The notes: generated by a model from the letters alone, not told the origin. Shown: positions 26,505 to 35,647, numbered from the stretch's first letter. The stretch: 64,000 nucleotides of DNA from Streptomyces polyasparticus (GCF_014493765.1 NZ_JACTVJ010000018.1:1-64000); one strand, 5' to 3'. Made by a program: numbers and translations.

Positions 26505-27794
26505 TCAGTGGGAAGGGGTGGAGAGGGAGGGACCGAGCATCCACGTGGCGATCTCCCGGATCGCGCCGTCGCCCCCGTCCTGGGTGGTGATGGCGCGTGC
26601 GGCGCCGCGTACGACGTCATGGGCGCTCGCGACCGCCACGGGCCAGCCGACGAGGCCGAAGCACGGGAGGTCGTTGACGTCGTTGCCGACGTAGAGCACG
26701 CGCTCGGGCGCGATGCCCTGTTCCTCGCACCACTGCTTGAGCGCGAGGTCCTTGCGGTCGATGCCGTGCAGCACGGGGAGCCTGAGCTTCCGGGCGCGGG
26801 CGGTGACCACAGGGTTCTGTTCCGTGGAGAGGATCAGCATCTTCAGGCCGCTGTCGCGCAGGGCCGCGATGCCGAGTCCGTCGCCGCGGTGCACGGTGAC
26901 GAACTCCTTTCCCTCCGCGTCGATCAGCACCCGGTCGTCGGTCTGGGTGCCGTCGAAGTCGAGGACGATGGCGTCCACGTCCGCGCGCCCCGGCCGCGCC
27001 CCGGGACGCTCGGCGTCCAGGAGCGTGGCGAGTGCGCGGGCGCGGGCGAGGTCGTGCGGGTCGTCGATCTCCAGGACCCGCGCGGGGTCGGTGCGCACGA
27101 GGTCCGTACGCCCGAAGAAGCGGTGGTTGTGCTCACGGAAGCCGGCCGCGTTCATCGCGTAGACCGCGCCGGTCTCCAGGAGGTCCTGGGGGCGGTCCTG
27201 GCGGCGGGGCCGAAAGGACTTGTCGTGGTTGACGCCGTAGCCGCCGGCGGTGACGGACGGGGCCTCGACCGTCGTCGTGCCGCCCTCGGCCGCCGTCCGC
27301 CGGTTCTCGACGACCTGCGGCTCGTCCCCCGCGTCCCGCCATACGAAGCCGTGGAAGGGCGCGACCGTCAGAGCACTGTCGGCGCCGCCGTCGACGACCG
27401 CGGCGGCCGCCTTGTCGACGTCCTCGCGGACCAGGAACGGGCTGGTGCACTGCACGAGCAGGACCACGTCCACGACCGAGCCGTGCAGCGCCTCATGGGC
27501 GTCGAGCGCGTGCAGTACGGCGGCCTCGGAGGTCGCGGTGTCCCCGGCGATCGCGGCCGGCCTGAGCACCACCTCGGCGCCCGCGGTACGGGCCGCGGCG
27601 GCGATGGCCTCGTCGTCGGTGGAGACGACCACATCCGTCACGTACCGGGAGGCCAGGCACTCGTGCACGGCGCGGGCGACGAGCGGCACGCCGCCGACGG
27701 GGCTGAGGTTCTTGGCGGGCACGCCCTTGGATCCGCCGCGTGCGGGGATCACGGCGAGCACCCTGCGTACCGCCGCGGCGGTGTCGTTCGTCAT
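26505..27794 (-). CDS. CMP-nonulosonate cytidylyltransferase fused to HAD phosphatase
   Basis: A 429-residue two-domain protein. Residues about 10-262 are a NeuA-type cytidylyltransferase (LAVIPARGGSKGVPAKNL at 13-30, STDDEAIAAAA, LLVQCTSPF, TGAVYAMN). Residues about 272-429 are a KdsC-like HAD phosphatase with Asp279-Phe-Asp-Gly-Thr, LSTEQNPVV and VGNDVNDLPCFGLVG. A natural reading is removal of phosphate from a nonulosonate 9-phosphate and activation to the CMP-sugar by one polypeptide. The ATG at 27794 follows a GGAGA-type Shine-Dalgarno. The long upstream open frame is a shadow of the neighbouring gene. Confidence 0.92.
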   Translation of the reverse strand: MTNDTAAAVRRVLAVIPARGGSKGVPAKNLSPVGGVPLVARAVHECLASRYVTDVVVSTDDEAIAAAARTAGAEVVLRPAAIAGDTATSEAAVLHALDAHEALHGSVVDVVLLVQCTSPFLVREDVDKAAAAVVDGGADSALTVAPFHGFVWRDAGDEPQVVENRRTAAEGGTTTVEAPSVTAGGYGVNHDKSFRPRRQDRPQDLLETGAVYAMNAAGFREHNHRFFGRTDLVRTDPARVLEIDDPHDLARARALATLLDAERPGARPGRADVDAIVLDFDGTQTDDRVLIDAEGKEFVTVHRGDGLGIAALRDSGLKMLILSTEQNPVVTARARKLRLPVLHGIDRKDLALKQWCEEQGIAPERVLYVGNDVNDLPCFGLVGWPVAVASAHDVVRGAARAITTQDGGDGAIREIATWMLGPSLSTPSH

Positions 27795-27826
27795 GGACAG
27801 ATCTCCTTGAAGAGCACGGGAGGTGG

Positions 27827-29170
27827 TCACAGCTCCCCCATCCGCCGGATCACCGGCGCGACGCGCTGCACGCCGTGCCGGTAGGCGCCGCGCGCGGCCT
27901 GCCGCACGATCTGCCGCACGGGCCCCGGCTCCTTGGCCGCGGCCTGCGCCCCGGGCAGGGGCCGGCCGTCGGGCGCGAGGTGGTGGCGGGCGAGGATGCC
28001 GGGCAGATAGCCGGGCGCGGTGGTGAGCGTGTAGTACGGGGCGAGCGACGGGAGTTGAGATCGCCCGGTGAGCTCGGCGATGCGGGCGCGGGCCTCGTCG
28101 AAGGCCGTCTCGTACGCACCGTCGGCGGCCACGCCTTGGCGCGCGAGCCACTGTTCGTCGGGCGCGGGGACGTACCCCTCGTCGAGCTCGGTCCAGGAGG
28201 CGAGGCAGCCGGAGCCGGTGAAGTGGTGGTTTCCGAGCGCCTCGCGCACGCCGAGGTCGGTGAGGACCGCGGTGGGGATGCGCCGGTGCAGGGCTTCGAG
28301 CGCAGCCGTGGAGCTCACGGTCACGAGCAGGTCGGTGCGGTCGAGCACCTCGCCCATGTGCCCGTACACGAGACGGCAGTTGGGCGGCAGCTCATGCCGC
28401 TGCGCGAGCTTCTGGTACGGAAGCTCCTCGATGTGCGTGGTGTGCTCGCCCGGCTTGGAGCGGAGCTTGATGAGGACCTCGCGCTCCGGGTGGAGCTCGG
28501 CGTGCCGGATCATGCGCCGCAGGAGGTACGTACGGTCCGCGCGGCTCTCCGGTACGGAGGGCTGGGCGGCGAAGCACACTGTGTAGGTGGCCTGGTCCTT
28601 GGGCGCGTACGGCGCACCGCCGAGGAACGGCAGCGCGCACTCGGTGACCGCGCCGGCGTCCGCGCCCACTCCCTCGTACACGGCGCGGAAACGCCCCGCG
28701 TCCTGGCGGGAGTTGGCGAGCACCACGTCGGCGCCGTGCCGCAGGAGCAGTCCGTCGGCGAGCTTCTCGTAGACGACGCCGACATAACCGGTGACGACGA
28801 CGGGGCGCTTCGCGCGCCCCTCCCATACGCGGGAGAGGCCGTGCAGCATGGCCTGCACCGCGCCGCCGACGAGCGCGAGGACGACCACGTCGTAGTCGCC
28901 CAACTCGTCGTCAGCCGTGCCGAGTTCCATGGCGCACAGGAACTCGGCCGCCGTGACCTCACGGAGGACGTCCGCCCGCACACCCACTTCGCTCAGCTGA
29001 CGCGCGGTGGGGGTCGCACGTCCGCGCAGGAGGTAGCCGTCGAGCCGGATGTCCGTTTCCTCACCCTCGCCGAAAGCTACGATGCGCTGAGCGGTAAGGG
29101 CACCCCATTTCCAGCGGGTGTCGGAATCGGCGAGTACGGCAACTCGCTGCGTCTGCTTCTTGCTTGGCAC
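27827..29170 (-). CDS. Putative glycosyltransferase of the nonulosonate locus
   Basis: A 447-residue protein with an alternating alpha/beta pattern of a GT-B-like transferase: VAVLADSDTRWKWGALTAQR at the N-terminus, VVVLALVGGAVQAML, VVVTGYVGVVYEKLADGLLLR, VLIKLRSKPGEHTTHIEE and LLVTVSSTAALEALHRRIPTAVLTD. The last block resembles the donor-phosphate site of capsule and wall-polymer transferases. It is the first gene of the leftward neuA/neuB unit, so a role in building the same polymer is inferred. The GTG start has no Shine-Dalgarno. TAGCGT seven bases upstream could be a -10 of a leaderless mRNA. Confidence 0.6.
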   Translation of the reverse strand: MPSKKQTQRVAVLADSDTRWKWGALTAQRIVAFGEGEETDIRLDGYLLRGRATPTARQLSEVGVRADVLREVTAAEFLCAMELGTADDELGDYDVVVLALVGGAVQAMLHGLSRVWEGRAKRPVVVTGYVGVVYEKLADGLLLRHGADVVLANSRQDAGRFRAVYEGVGADAGAVTECALPFLGGAPYAPKDQATYTVCFAAQPSVPESRADRTYLLRRMIRHAELHPEREVLIKLRSKPGEHTTHIEELPYQKLAQRHELPPNCRLVYGHMGEVLDRTDLLVTVSSTAALEALHRRIPTAVLTDLGVREALGNHHFTGSGCLASWTELDEGYVPAPDEQWLARQGVAADGAYETAFDEARARIAELTGRSQLPSLAPYYTLTTAPGYLPGILARHHLAPDGRPLPGAQAAAKEPGPVRQIVRQAARGAYRHGVQRVAPVIRRMGEL

Positions 29171-29357
29171 GTCCCAGACGCTAGGAAGTCATTCGGGACT
29201 CGGGCCTAATCGAAAAACAACAGACGGTTAACAGCGCACCGACGAATGGCGAATCAGCCCAGGCCGAGGGCGGGTTCACATGATTGCCACGCTTCGTTCA
29301 TCCCCCATTTCCACGCGGTCAAGTCCTCATGAGATCCGGACACCTAATGTCCCCCGT

Positions 29358-30338
29358 GTGGTTAAGTTCTCCGTCATCGTGCCGTTCTACAACGTCCAGC
29401 AATACGCGCCAGAGACACTCAGGAGCCTGTCTGCGAACGCGCGTTCCGATTTTGAATTCCTTCTCGTGGACGATTGTTCAAGAGATGGAACACCCGAGCT
29501 ATTGGAGCGCGCGGCCAAGGAGATCCCCGGTGTCGTCCACATCCGGCACGAGCAGAACGGGGGCCTGGCCACCGCGCGCAACACCGGTCTCGACGCGGCA
29601 CGCGGCGAGTATCTGACCTTCCTCGACGGCGACGACTGGGTCGCGCCCGGCTACTTCGCCCAGCTCGTCGACGCCATGGACCACCACGGCTGCGACTTCC
29701 TGCGCACGGACCATGTCCAGTTCACCGGTCGCAACCGCACCATCCACCGCGTCCCGCACGGGCTGCGCGATGTCGTGCTGCCCTCGCGCGAGGCGATCCT
29801 GCCCGCGCACCGCTCCACGTCCGTCGACTACGCGTACGCCTGGGCGGGGATCTACCACCGCCGGCTGCTCGACCAGGGCGTGCTGCACTTCATGGACGGG
29901 CTGCGCACGGCCGAGGACCGGCCGTGGATCTGGAAGCTGCACCGCGAGGCCGAGTCCTTCGCGGTCACGAGTCTGCTGGGGGTCTTCTACCGGCGCGGGG
30001 TCTCCAACTCCCTGACCCAGATCGGCGATGTACGCCAGCTCGACTTCATCCGTTCGTTCGACCGTGTCCTCGCGGACACCGCCAAGGACCCGGAGGCCGA
30101 CAGGTTTCTGCCCAAGGCCGTCCGTACGTACTGCGCGATCATCGCCCACCATCTCGGCACCATCGACAAGTTCGAACCCCAGGTGGCGAAGCGGCTGCGC
30201 ACGCTCGCTGCCGCGGCGCTCAAGCGGATGCCGCAGGAGCTGCTCGGCGACGTGCTCGACTCCATGGACCACGAGCGGTCCACTCAACTTCGCCGGCTGC
30301 GCAGGCGGCCGGTGCCCGCCGGGGAGGCAGCCGCCTGA
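29358..30338 (+). CDS. Family 2 glycosyltransferase
   Basis: A 326-residue GT-A inverting glycosyltransferase: KFSVIVPFYNVQQYAPETL at the N-terminus, LVDDCSRDGTPE, NGGLATARNTGLD and the metal-binding FLDGDDWV (DxD-like), then TAEDRPWIWKL as the catalytic base region. GTG 29358 is chosen because it puts the first beta strand at the N-terminus; the open frame back to 29280 looks non-coding. TAATGT at 29345-29350 could be a -10 giving a leaderless mRNA. It overlaps the next gene (TGATG), and the pair is divergent from the leftward neuA/neuB unit. Confidence 0.88.
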   Translation: MVKFSVIVPFYNVQQYAPETLRSLSANARSDFEFLLVDDCSRDGTPELLERAAKEIPGVVHIRHEQNGGLATARNTGLDAARGEYLTFLDGDDWVAPGYFAQLVDAMDHHGCDFLRTDHVQFTGRNRTIHRVPHGLRDVVLPSREAILPAHRSTSVDYAYAWAGIYHRRLLDQGVLHFMDGLRTAEDRPWIWKLHREAESFAVTSLLGVFYRRGVSNSLTQIGDVRQLDFIRSFDRVLADTAKDPEADRFLPKAVRTYCAIIAHHLGTIDKFEPQVAKRLRTLAAAALKRMPQELLGDVLDSMDHERSTQLRRLRRRPVPAGEAAA

Positions 30339-31702
30339 TGTCCACATATGCACGGGAGTCCAGAACCACCCAGCTCTTCTGCGCCTCCACGCTGTACGGC
30401 GCCGCCACCCTGGCCGCCGCGCTCGACGCGGACTGCTTCGCCCCGGCCGGCCGCCGCGTGCTCGTCGTCTTCAACAACACGATGACGCCGGAGACCTCGA
30501 CCCCGCTGGACGCGATGCCCGGCTTCGAGCTCCTGCGGACGCGCTTCGACGAGGTGGTCTCGTACAACGAGGCGATCCGCCCCTTCCACCCGGGCGACTG
30601 GGCGCCGCGCCCGGACGATGTCCCCCTGTGGGAGCGGTACTTCCGGATGCTGTGGCAGCTCGGCGACGACCGTGTGGAGCTCGCCGTGGAGTCGATCCAG
30701 GTCAACCCGGCGCTCGCCTTCTGCCAGATCTTCCATGGCGCGCCCGTGCATGTGTACGCGGACGGCCTGATGTCCTACGGCCCCACCCGCAACAAGCTGG
30801 ACCCGCTGACCGGCACCCGGGTGCGGCGGCTGCTCCATCTCGACCTGGTCGCCGGTCTGAAGCCGCTGCTCCTGAGCGAGTTCGAGGTCGAGCCGGAGAT
30901 CATCCCGTCCGAGCACTTCCTGAAGGTGCTCGCCGAACTCGGCGCTGCCCAGGGCGACTTCCCGCTCCCCGAGGGCAACCCGGCCCTGCTGCTCGGCCAG
31001 TACCTCTCGGCGCTGAAGATCCTCTCCCCCGAGGAGGAGGAGAGACTGCACGTCCAGATGGTCAAGGGCGCGTACGAGCGGGGGCACCGGCGGATCGTCT
31101 TCAAGCCGCATCCGTCCGCGCCCGAACGCCAGGTCCAGCTCCTGGAGGCCGAGGCGGAGAAGCTCGGCGTGGAACTGACCGTCCTCGACGTCCCCGTACT
31201 CGCGGAAGTGGTCTATCAGCGGATGCGGCCCGCGCTGGTCGTCGGCTGCTTCTCGACCGCGCTGCTCACGGCCAGTGCGCTGTACGGGATCCCGGTGGCG
31301 CGCGTGGGCACCGAGCGGCTGCTCGACCGGCTCGCGCCGTTCCAGAACAGCAACCGCATCCCGCTGTCCATCGTTCACGCCCTGCTTCCGGACGTGACGG
31401 ACGCGGCCGGGGTCGAGGCGCAGCAGCCGGCCGCCCCCGACGCCGAGGAGCTGTCCGGGCTCCTGACCGCGATCGGGTTCGCGATGCAGCCGCAGATCTA
31501 TCCGGACCTGCGGCCGGCCGCGGAGACCTATCTGGCCGCGCACCTGGGCGACGACACCTGGAAGTACTTCAAGCGCAAGCGGCTCACCTCGCTCGGCCTG
31601 CCGGGCGGGCTGCCGTCCAAGCTGACCTCGCTGTCCCGCAATCCGGCCGCGCGCCGGGTGGTGCGGCAGGCGCGGGCGCTGCGGCGGGCGATGTCGAAGT
31701 AG
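30338..31702 (+). CDS. Alpha-2,8-polysialyltransferase-like protein
   Basis: A 454-residue protein of the bacterial polysialyltransferase-like (POLYST) family as judged from TQLFCASTLYGAATLAAAL, VHVYADGLMSYGPTRNKL, IVFKPHPSAPERQVQLLE and VVGCFSTALLTASALYGIPV. The KPHP motif and the later Ser-Thr block are those that bind CMP-sialic acid in such enzymes. It probably polymerises or transfers the nonulosonic acid made by the adjacent NeuB/NeuA proteins. It is coupled to the GT2 gene and closed by a perfect 15-bp terminator. The C-terminal tail is strongly basic, consistent with membrane association. Confidence 0.8.
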   Translation: MSTYARESRTTQLFCASTLYGAATLAAALDADCFAPAGRRVLVVFNNTMTPETSTPLDAMPGFELLRTRFDEVVSYNEAIRPFHPGDWAPRPDDVPLWERYFRMLWQLGDDRVELAVESIQVNPALAFCQIFHGAPVHVYADGLMSYGPTRNKLDPLTGTRVRRLLHLDLVAGLKPLLLSEFEVEPEIIPSEHFLKVLAELGAAQGDFPLPEGNPALLLGQYLSALKILSPEEEERLHVQMVKGAYERGHRRIVFKPHPSAPERQVQLLEAEAEKLGVELTVLDVPVLAEVVYQRMRPALVVGCFSTALLTASALYGIPVARVGTERLLDRLAPFQNSNRIPLSIVHALLPDVTDAAGVEAQQPAAPDAEELSGLLTAIGFAMQPQIYPDLRPAAETYLAAHLGDDTWKYFKRKRLTSLGLPGGLPSKLTSLSRNPAARRVVRQARALRRAMSK

Positions 31703-31719
31703 CGGCCGCAGGAGCAGGA

Positions 31720-31759
31720 GAGGGTGGCGGGGTCCGTGGAGACCCCGCCACCCTCTTTT
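31720..31759 (+). terminator. Perfect 15-bp intrinsic terminator
   Basis: GAGGGTGGCGGGGTC (31720-31734) pairs fully with GACCCCGCCACCCTC (31741-31755), loop CGTGGA, followed by TTTT. It ends the rightward GT2/polysialyltransferase pair. The convergent fusion gene also runs into this hairpin, so it may serve both directions. Confidence 0.9.
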
Positions 31760-31762
31760 GTG

Positions 31763-31825
31763 CGTCTCAGCCGCCGGATCCTGTACGTCTCAGCCGCCGG
31801 ATCCTGTACGCCTCAGCCGCCGAAC
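31763..31825. repeat. 23-bp tandem repeats over the stop of the GT8 fusion gene
   Basis: Units 31763-31785 and 31786-31808 are identical (CGTCTCAGCCGCCGGATCC...). A third, partial copy at 31809-31825 contains the actual stop codon of the leftward gene, so the gene end has been serially duplicated downstream. Confidence 0.9.
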
Positions 31826-34086
31826 AGCACCCGCAGCTCGGCCGCGTTCGCCTCGGTGATCTTCCACAGCTCCTGCTGTCGCCCGTGCACATCGGCGACG
31901 CTCGCCGCATGGTCGGCGAGCAGGGCGCCGGCCTTCTCGACGAGCCGGGCCGCGAGATCGCGGTCGTGGACGGAGACACCCCACTCGGGCCGCTCGATGT
32001 CGCGCAGAAAGTACGCCATCTTCGGGTGCGAGATCAGGCTCAGGACGGGGGTGCCGCAGCCGAACGGAATCATGCCCGCATGGCCGCGCATCCCGATGAC
32101 CAGCTTCGTGCGCGCGTACAGATCGAGGATCTGCGGGTTGTCGAAGTCGTACATCGGGATCACCGGCAGCGAGATGCCGTGCTCGCGCCGCAGGTCGAAG
32201 GCGAGCTTCTCGTCGTCGAGCGAGTGCGCCACGCACTTGACCTCGGCGAGCCTGCCCAATTCCCGTACAGCAGCGGCCATTTGATCCAGGAAGAACCCGT
32301 AGTCATGACCGAAGCGCAGGCCCGCCCGGTCGTAGGCGGCGTTGAGGAGAATGGTGTCCTCGCGGGCCGCCGGGTCCTGCCAGCCGGGCACCAGCTGCCG
32401 TGTGACGGTGGTGGGGCAGGGCTGGAAGCGCACCTTGTCGTGCAGGTGCGCGGGCAGCATCGCGCGGACCTTCTCGATCGAGCCGTGGTTGCGCAGCCCG
32501 AAGAACGCGGACTTCTCGACGAGCAGCCGCAGCGAGGAACGGAACCGCTCGGCGCGGTAGGACTGCCCGTCGAAGGCGTTGAAGCCCACCGCGAAGACGG
32601 CGACGGGGACGTCGATACGGCGCATCAGGTCGTCCGGGACGTTCCACTGCCAGGCGCTGTTGCCGTTCGGCATGGTGTCCGGGATGAACAGGCCACCGCC
32701 GCCGATCACCAGGCCGCGCCGCGCGTTGACCCGCTCCAGGGCGGCCTCGTCGAACAGCCGGTGCGCGTGCACGGAATGCCAGCGGCGCCCGCCCGTCTCC
32801 GCGCCGCCGACCGCAAGGCGGACGCTCTCGGGCAGCAGCTTGTCGCCTGCGTTGCCCTGGCGGTCCATGTAGAAGGCCACATGGGCGAGTTGGTCCCCGG
32901 GGGATCCGGTCTGCTGCTGCGGAACGCCCGTGGTGCGCTGGTGCCACAGCCGGCTCGCGCGGTGTGTCGGATCGACCGTCAGACCTTCGAGCGCGTACGT
33001 ACGGGCCGTCGCGTCCTCGCCGTGCACCCAGGCGATCTGGGCGAGCCGGGCGAACGCGGTCGCGGCCCGGTTGGGTGCCGCGGTCGCGAGCAGCAGCTGG
33101 GCGCGGGCCTCGTCGTAGCGCGAGACGCTCATCAGGGCGTGCCCGTAGACCTCGTGCACCCAGGCCTCGTCGACCGGCAGATCGGCCTGTTCGAGGACGT
33201 CGACGGCGGCCTGGTAGTCGCCGCGGCCGATCTGGGCGAGGGCCACCTTGCGGGCGGTGCCGGCGTCGCGGGTGCGGCGGACGTGCGCGGTGCCGTAGTG
33301 GATGAGGAGGTCGCGGTGGAGCTCGCCCTCCGACTCCAGGTAGGCGGCGTGCAGTTCGGCGTCGGTGAGCTCGTACTCGGCCCAGCGCTCCTGCGCCTGC
33401 GCATAGCCGGTCTCGCCGCCCTGCCAGGGCTTGTGGCGGCCGGTGAAGTGCAGCACGGCGGTGTCCTCGGGGACCGGCAGATCGCCGCTGAGCCGCCGCT
33501 TGACGAAGTTGTACTTCGCGTCGAGGTCGAGGAAGTCCCCGTCCAGGACGGCGTTGAGGATCCCCTGGTCGTGCTTGTCCAGCTCGTACGCGCCGCTGCG
33601 GCCGGTCTCGTCGATCCGGGCGCAGAACTCGTCGGTGAGGAACTCCTGCTGGATCACGAGGAGTCCGCTGTTGAGCAGCCGGGTCGTGTCCCCGTAGAAG
33701 AACTGCGGGACGGCGCCGAGGCCGCGGCGCAGCGTGAGGAGCTCGTCGATGGGGCCCAGGACCACCATGTCGGTGTCGAGGGTGATCACCGTGTCGTAGT
33801 CCCGTATCCGGAACACGTCGAGGATGAAGTACGCCTTGCGGACCAGGTAGTTGTCCTGGTCGCCCTTCGCGTACGTGTCGTAGTGGGCGGCGTTCACACG
33901 GCGGAAGCTCACGCGCGGGTGCAGGGCGCGGATCCGCGCCACGGAGGCCGGGCGCAGTTCGTCGTGCAGGACGAGGAAGTCCTCGCAGACTCCCGGGTTG
34001 GACAGGGCGAGCGATCTCAGCAGGGTCAGGAAGCCCGGCAGATAGTTCTCGTCCACGAAGCTCGCGAAGGCGACTCTGCGTTTCAT
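31813..34086 (-). CDS. GT8 glycosyltransferase - TPR - polysaccharide pyruvyltransferase fusion
   Basis: A 757-residue three-part protein. Residues 1 to about 225 are a GT8/glycogenin-like transferase (FVDENYLPGFLTLLRSL, VITLDTDMVVLG with the DxD at 104-106, LLNSGLLVIQQEF, HFTGRHKPW). About 240-385 is helical and TPR-like. About 400-757 is a polysaccharide pyruvyltransferase (VAFYMDRQGNAGDKLLPESV, GLVIGGGGLFIP, FFGLRNHGSIEKVRA, KLVIGMRGHAGMIPFGCGTPVLSL). It could add a sugar and decorate it with a pyruvate ketal. The ATG at 34086 overlaps the stop of the GT29-like gene (ATGA), so the two are coupled. Confidence 0.88.
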   Translation of the reverse strand: MKRRVAFASFVDENYLPGFLTLLRSLALSNPGVCEDFLVLHDELRPASVARIRALHPRVSFRRVNAAHYDTYAKGDQDNYLVRKAYFILDVFRIRDYDTVITLDTDMVVLGPIDELLTLRRGLGAVPQFFYGDTTRLLNSGLLVIQQEFLTDEFCARIDETGRSGAYELDKHDQGILNAVLDGDFLDLDAKYNFVKRRLSGDLPVPEDTAVLHFTGRHKPWQGGETGYAQAQERWAEYELTDAELHAAYLESEGELHRDLLIHYGTAHVRRTRDAGTARKVALAQIGRGDYQAAVDVLEQADLPVDEAWVHEVYGHALMSVSRYDEARAQLLLATAAPNRAATAFARLAQIAWVHGEDATARTYALEGLTVDPTHRASRLWHQRTTGVPQQQTGSPGDQLAHVAFYMDRQGNAGDKLLPESVRLAVGGAETGGRRWHSVHAHRLFDEAALERVNARRGLVIGGGGLFIPDTMPNGNSAWQWNVPDDLMRRIDVPVAVFAVGFNAFDGQSYRAERFRSSLRLLVEKSAFFGLRNHGSIEKVRAMLPAHLHDKVRFQPCPTTVTRQLVPGWQDPAAREDTILLNAAYDRAGLRFGHDYGFFLDQMAAAVRELGRLAEVKCVAHSLDDEKLAFDLRREHGISLPVIPMYDFDNPQILDLYARTKLVIGMRGHAGMIPFGCGTPVLSLISHPKMAYFLRDIERPEWGVSVHDRDLAARLVEKAGALLADHAASVADVHGRQQELWKITEANAAELRVLFGG

Positions 34087-35543
34087 CTCAGGGAGATCCT
34101 CATGCCGTTGCCGGAGACGCTCTGGGCCCGGTCCATGACCCATGCCTTCTCGCTGCCGTATGCGTGCACATTGGTGATCGCGAGCTTCATCGCCTCGGCG
34201 ATGCGGTAGGCACCGCTCTCGTAGAAGTCGAAGCCGATCAGGTCGAGCGTGGGGCTGACGTCGAGGAAGTCGAGCAGCCAGGCCATGTTGAAGCCGGAGG
34301 TCGGGATGCCCGGGAAGTGCGCGGTGCTCGCGCCGCCGATGCCGCGTACGGGCCAGCGCAGCGACTCGTCGTTCACACAGGTCTGCGCACCCGGAAGGAG
34401 CTTGTTGCGCACCGACCACTTCCAGTCGGCCGAGTTGCCGCCGAAGACCAGACGGGTGTCGACCTTCTTGTCCCAGTTGTAGTGGTGCTTGTGGATGGTG
34501 ACGTGCAGATCCGTCCTGCGGCCGGTGTGCGCCGGGTCGATCCGGTACGAGTTGAAGCGGACCACGAGGTCGTAGCCGTCGATCTCGTCGCCCATCCGGC
34601 TCTCGCCGACCTTGCCCGAATTGGCAATCAGGCAGACCGACTTGCCCGCGATGCGGTTGCGGAACTCGCCGAGGCTCAGCCACTGCACCCCGCCGAAGAG
34701 CGGGTCGGGGACCGGGCCCCGCATCCGGCCGCGGCGCGCGTCCGCGTACAGGGCGAGGGCCTCGATGTGGTCGGGCGTGGGCGCGGCGCCCGATCCCGTG
34801 GTCAGGCCCAGGTAGTGGCCGAGCGCCTCCTGGACCTCGTGGTCCGGGGCGCCCGCGCGGTCCATCGCGAGCAGCGCGCCGACCATCCGGGCCCGGCCGC
34901 CCTCGCGGTCGCCGGCGTCGTGCGCGGCGAGGCCGTCGGCCCAGACGGTGGTGGCGTCCTCGGCGGTGAACCGCTCGGCTCCGGGGACGGAGCGCCCGAG
35001 CAGGGCGAGGAGTCCGGCGCGCGCCGTGGTGGCCGTGCGCATGCCGGCGACGCGGGCGCGCACCCCGTAGCCGTCCTCGTCGACCAGCTCCAGATGCCGC
35101 TCGTACGCCTCGACGGCCTCGGCCGGCCGGCCCTGCGCCTCCAGGACACGGCCGCGGAGGCGCCAGCCCGCGCGGGAGTTCCTGCGGTGCTCGAGGACCG
35201 TGTCCGCGATGATCTCGGCGAGCCCGAGCTCGTCGTCGTATCCGCAGCGCAGCGCACGGTCGGCGACCGCGAGCAGGGCGTCGAGCAGTTCGTTGTCCAG
35301 CGGCGCTGCCGGGGTGGTGGCGCCGCGGACGGCGCGCTTGAGCTTGGCGGTGGCTCCTGGCGCCGGTTCGGCCACCGGCGCGGTGCTCCACAGGACGAGC
35401 AACTTGCGCAGCTGCTCCGCCAGTTCGATCCGTCTGCGGTCTTCGGTGGCGACCAGCTTGCCGCTGTGCGCGGCGCAGGCGCGCAGACAGTCGTCCAGCT
35501 CCCCGCCACGTGCGCGCACCCGCTTGGTGAGGACCCTCGTCAT
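34083..35543 (-). CDS. GT29-type sialyltransferase with helical repeat N-terminus
   Basis: A 486-residue protein. Residues 1 to about 270 are helical, TPR-like. The C-terminal part carries the GT29 sialylmotifs otherwise typical of animal enzymes: large motif 301-331 (KSVCLIANSGKV ... DEIDGYDLVVRFN), small motif around 413-440 (IPTSGFNMAWLLDFL, then LDLIGFDF) and the very small motif His460-x4-Glu465 (HAYGSE). These bind CMP-sialic acid and supply the catalytic base. Lying beside neuB/neuA-like genes, it is a plausible nonulosonic acid transferase. The ATG at 35543 has no strong Shine-Dalgarno in view. Confidence 0.82.
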   Translation of the reverse strand: MTRVLTKRVRARGGELDDCLRACAAHSGKLVATEDRRRIELAEQLRKLLVLWSTAPVAEPAPGATAKLKRAVRGATTPAAPLDNELLDALLAVADRALRCGYDDELGLAEIIADTVLEHRRNSRAGWRLRGRVLEAQGRPAEAVEAYERHLELVDEDGYGVRARVAGMRTATTARAGLLALLGRSVPGAERFTAEDATTVWADGLAAHDAGDREGGRARMVGALLAMDRAGAPDHEVQEALGHYLGLTTGSGAAPTPDHIEALALYADARRGRMRGPVPDPLFGGVQWLSLGEFRNRIAGKSVCLIANSGKVGESRMGDEIDGYDLVVRFNSYRIDPAHTGRRTDLHVTIHKHHYNWDKKVDTRLVFGGNSADWKWSVRNKLLPGAQTCVNDESLRWPVRGIGGASTAHFPGIPTSGFNMAWLLDFLDVSPTLDLIGFDFYESGAYRIAEAMKLAITNVHAYGSEKAWVMDRAQSVSGNGMRISLR

Positions 35544-35587
35544 GGTGCTCCCGGTGTCGTCATGGTGTGACTTCGCTGTGGGTCTGT

Positions 35588-35647
35588 AGGTGGGGGGCTA
35601 CGGCACTGCATGTGGGGGGCTGAGGCACCGCATGTGGGGGTGCCGAG
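35588..35647. repeat. ~22-bp tandem repeats upstream of GT29-like gene
   Basis: Two and a half copies of a unit built on TGTGGGGGGCTGAGGCACCG (35588-35610, 35611-35632, 35633-35647) lie in the 241-bp divergent gap between the GT29-like gene and the acyltransferase. The rest of the gap is relatively AT-rich and probably holds both promoters. Confidence 0.75.

Noticed and set aside
30028-34209. A 1393-codon plus-strand ORF through the polysialyltransferase and fusion genes
   Set aside because: Runs through a perfect terminator and across genes on both strands; no domain features.
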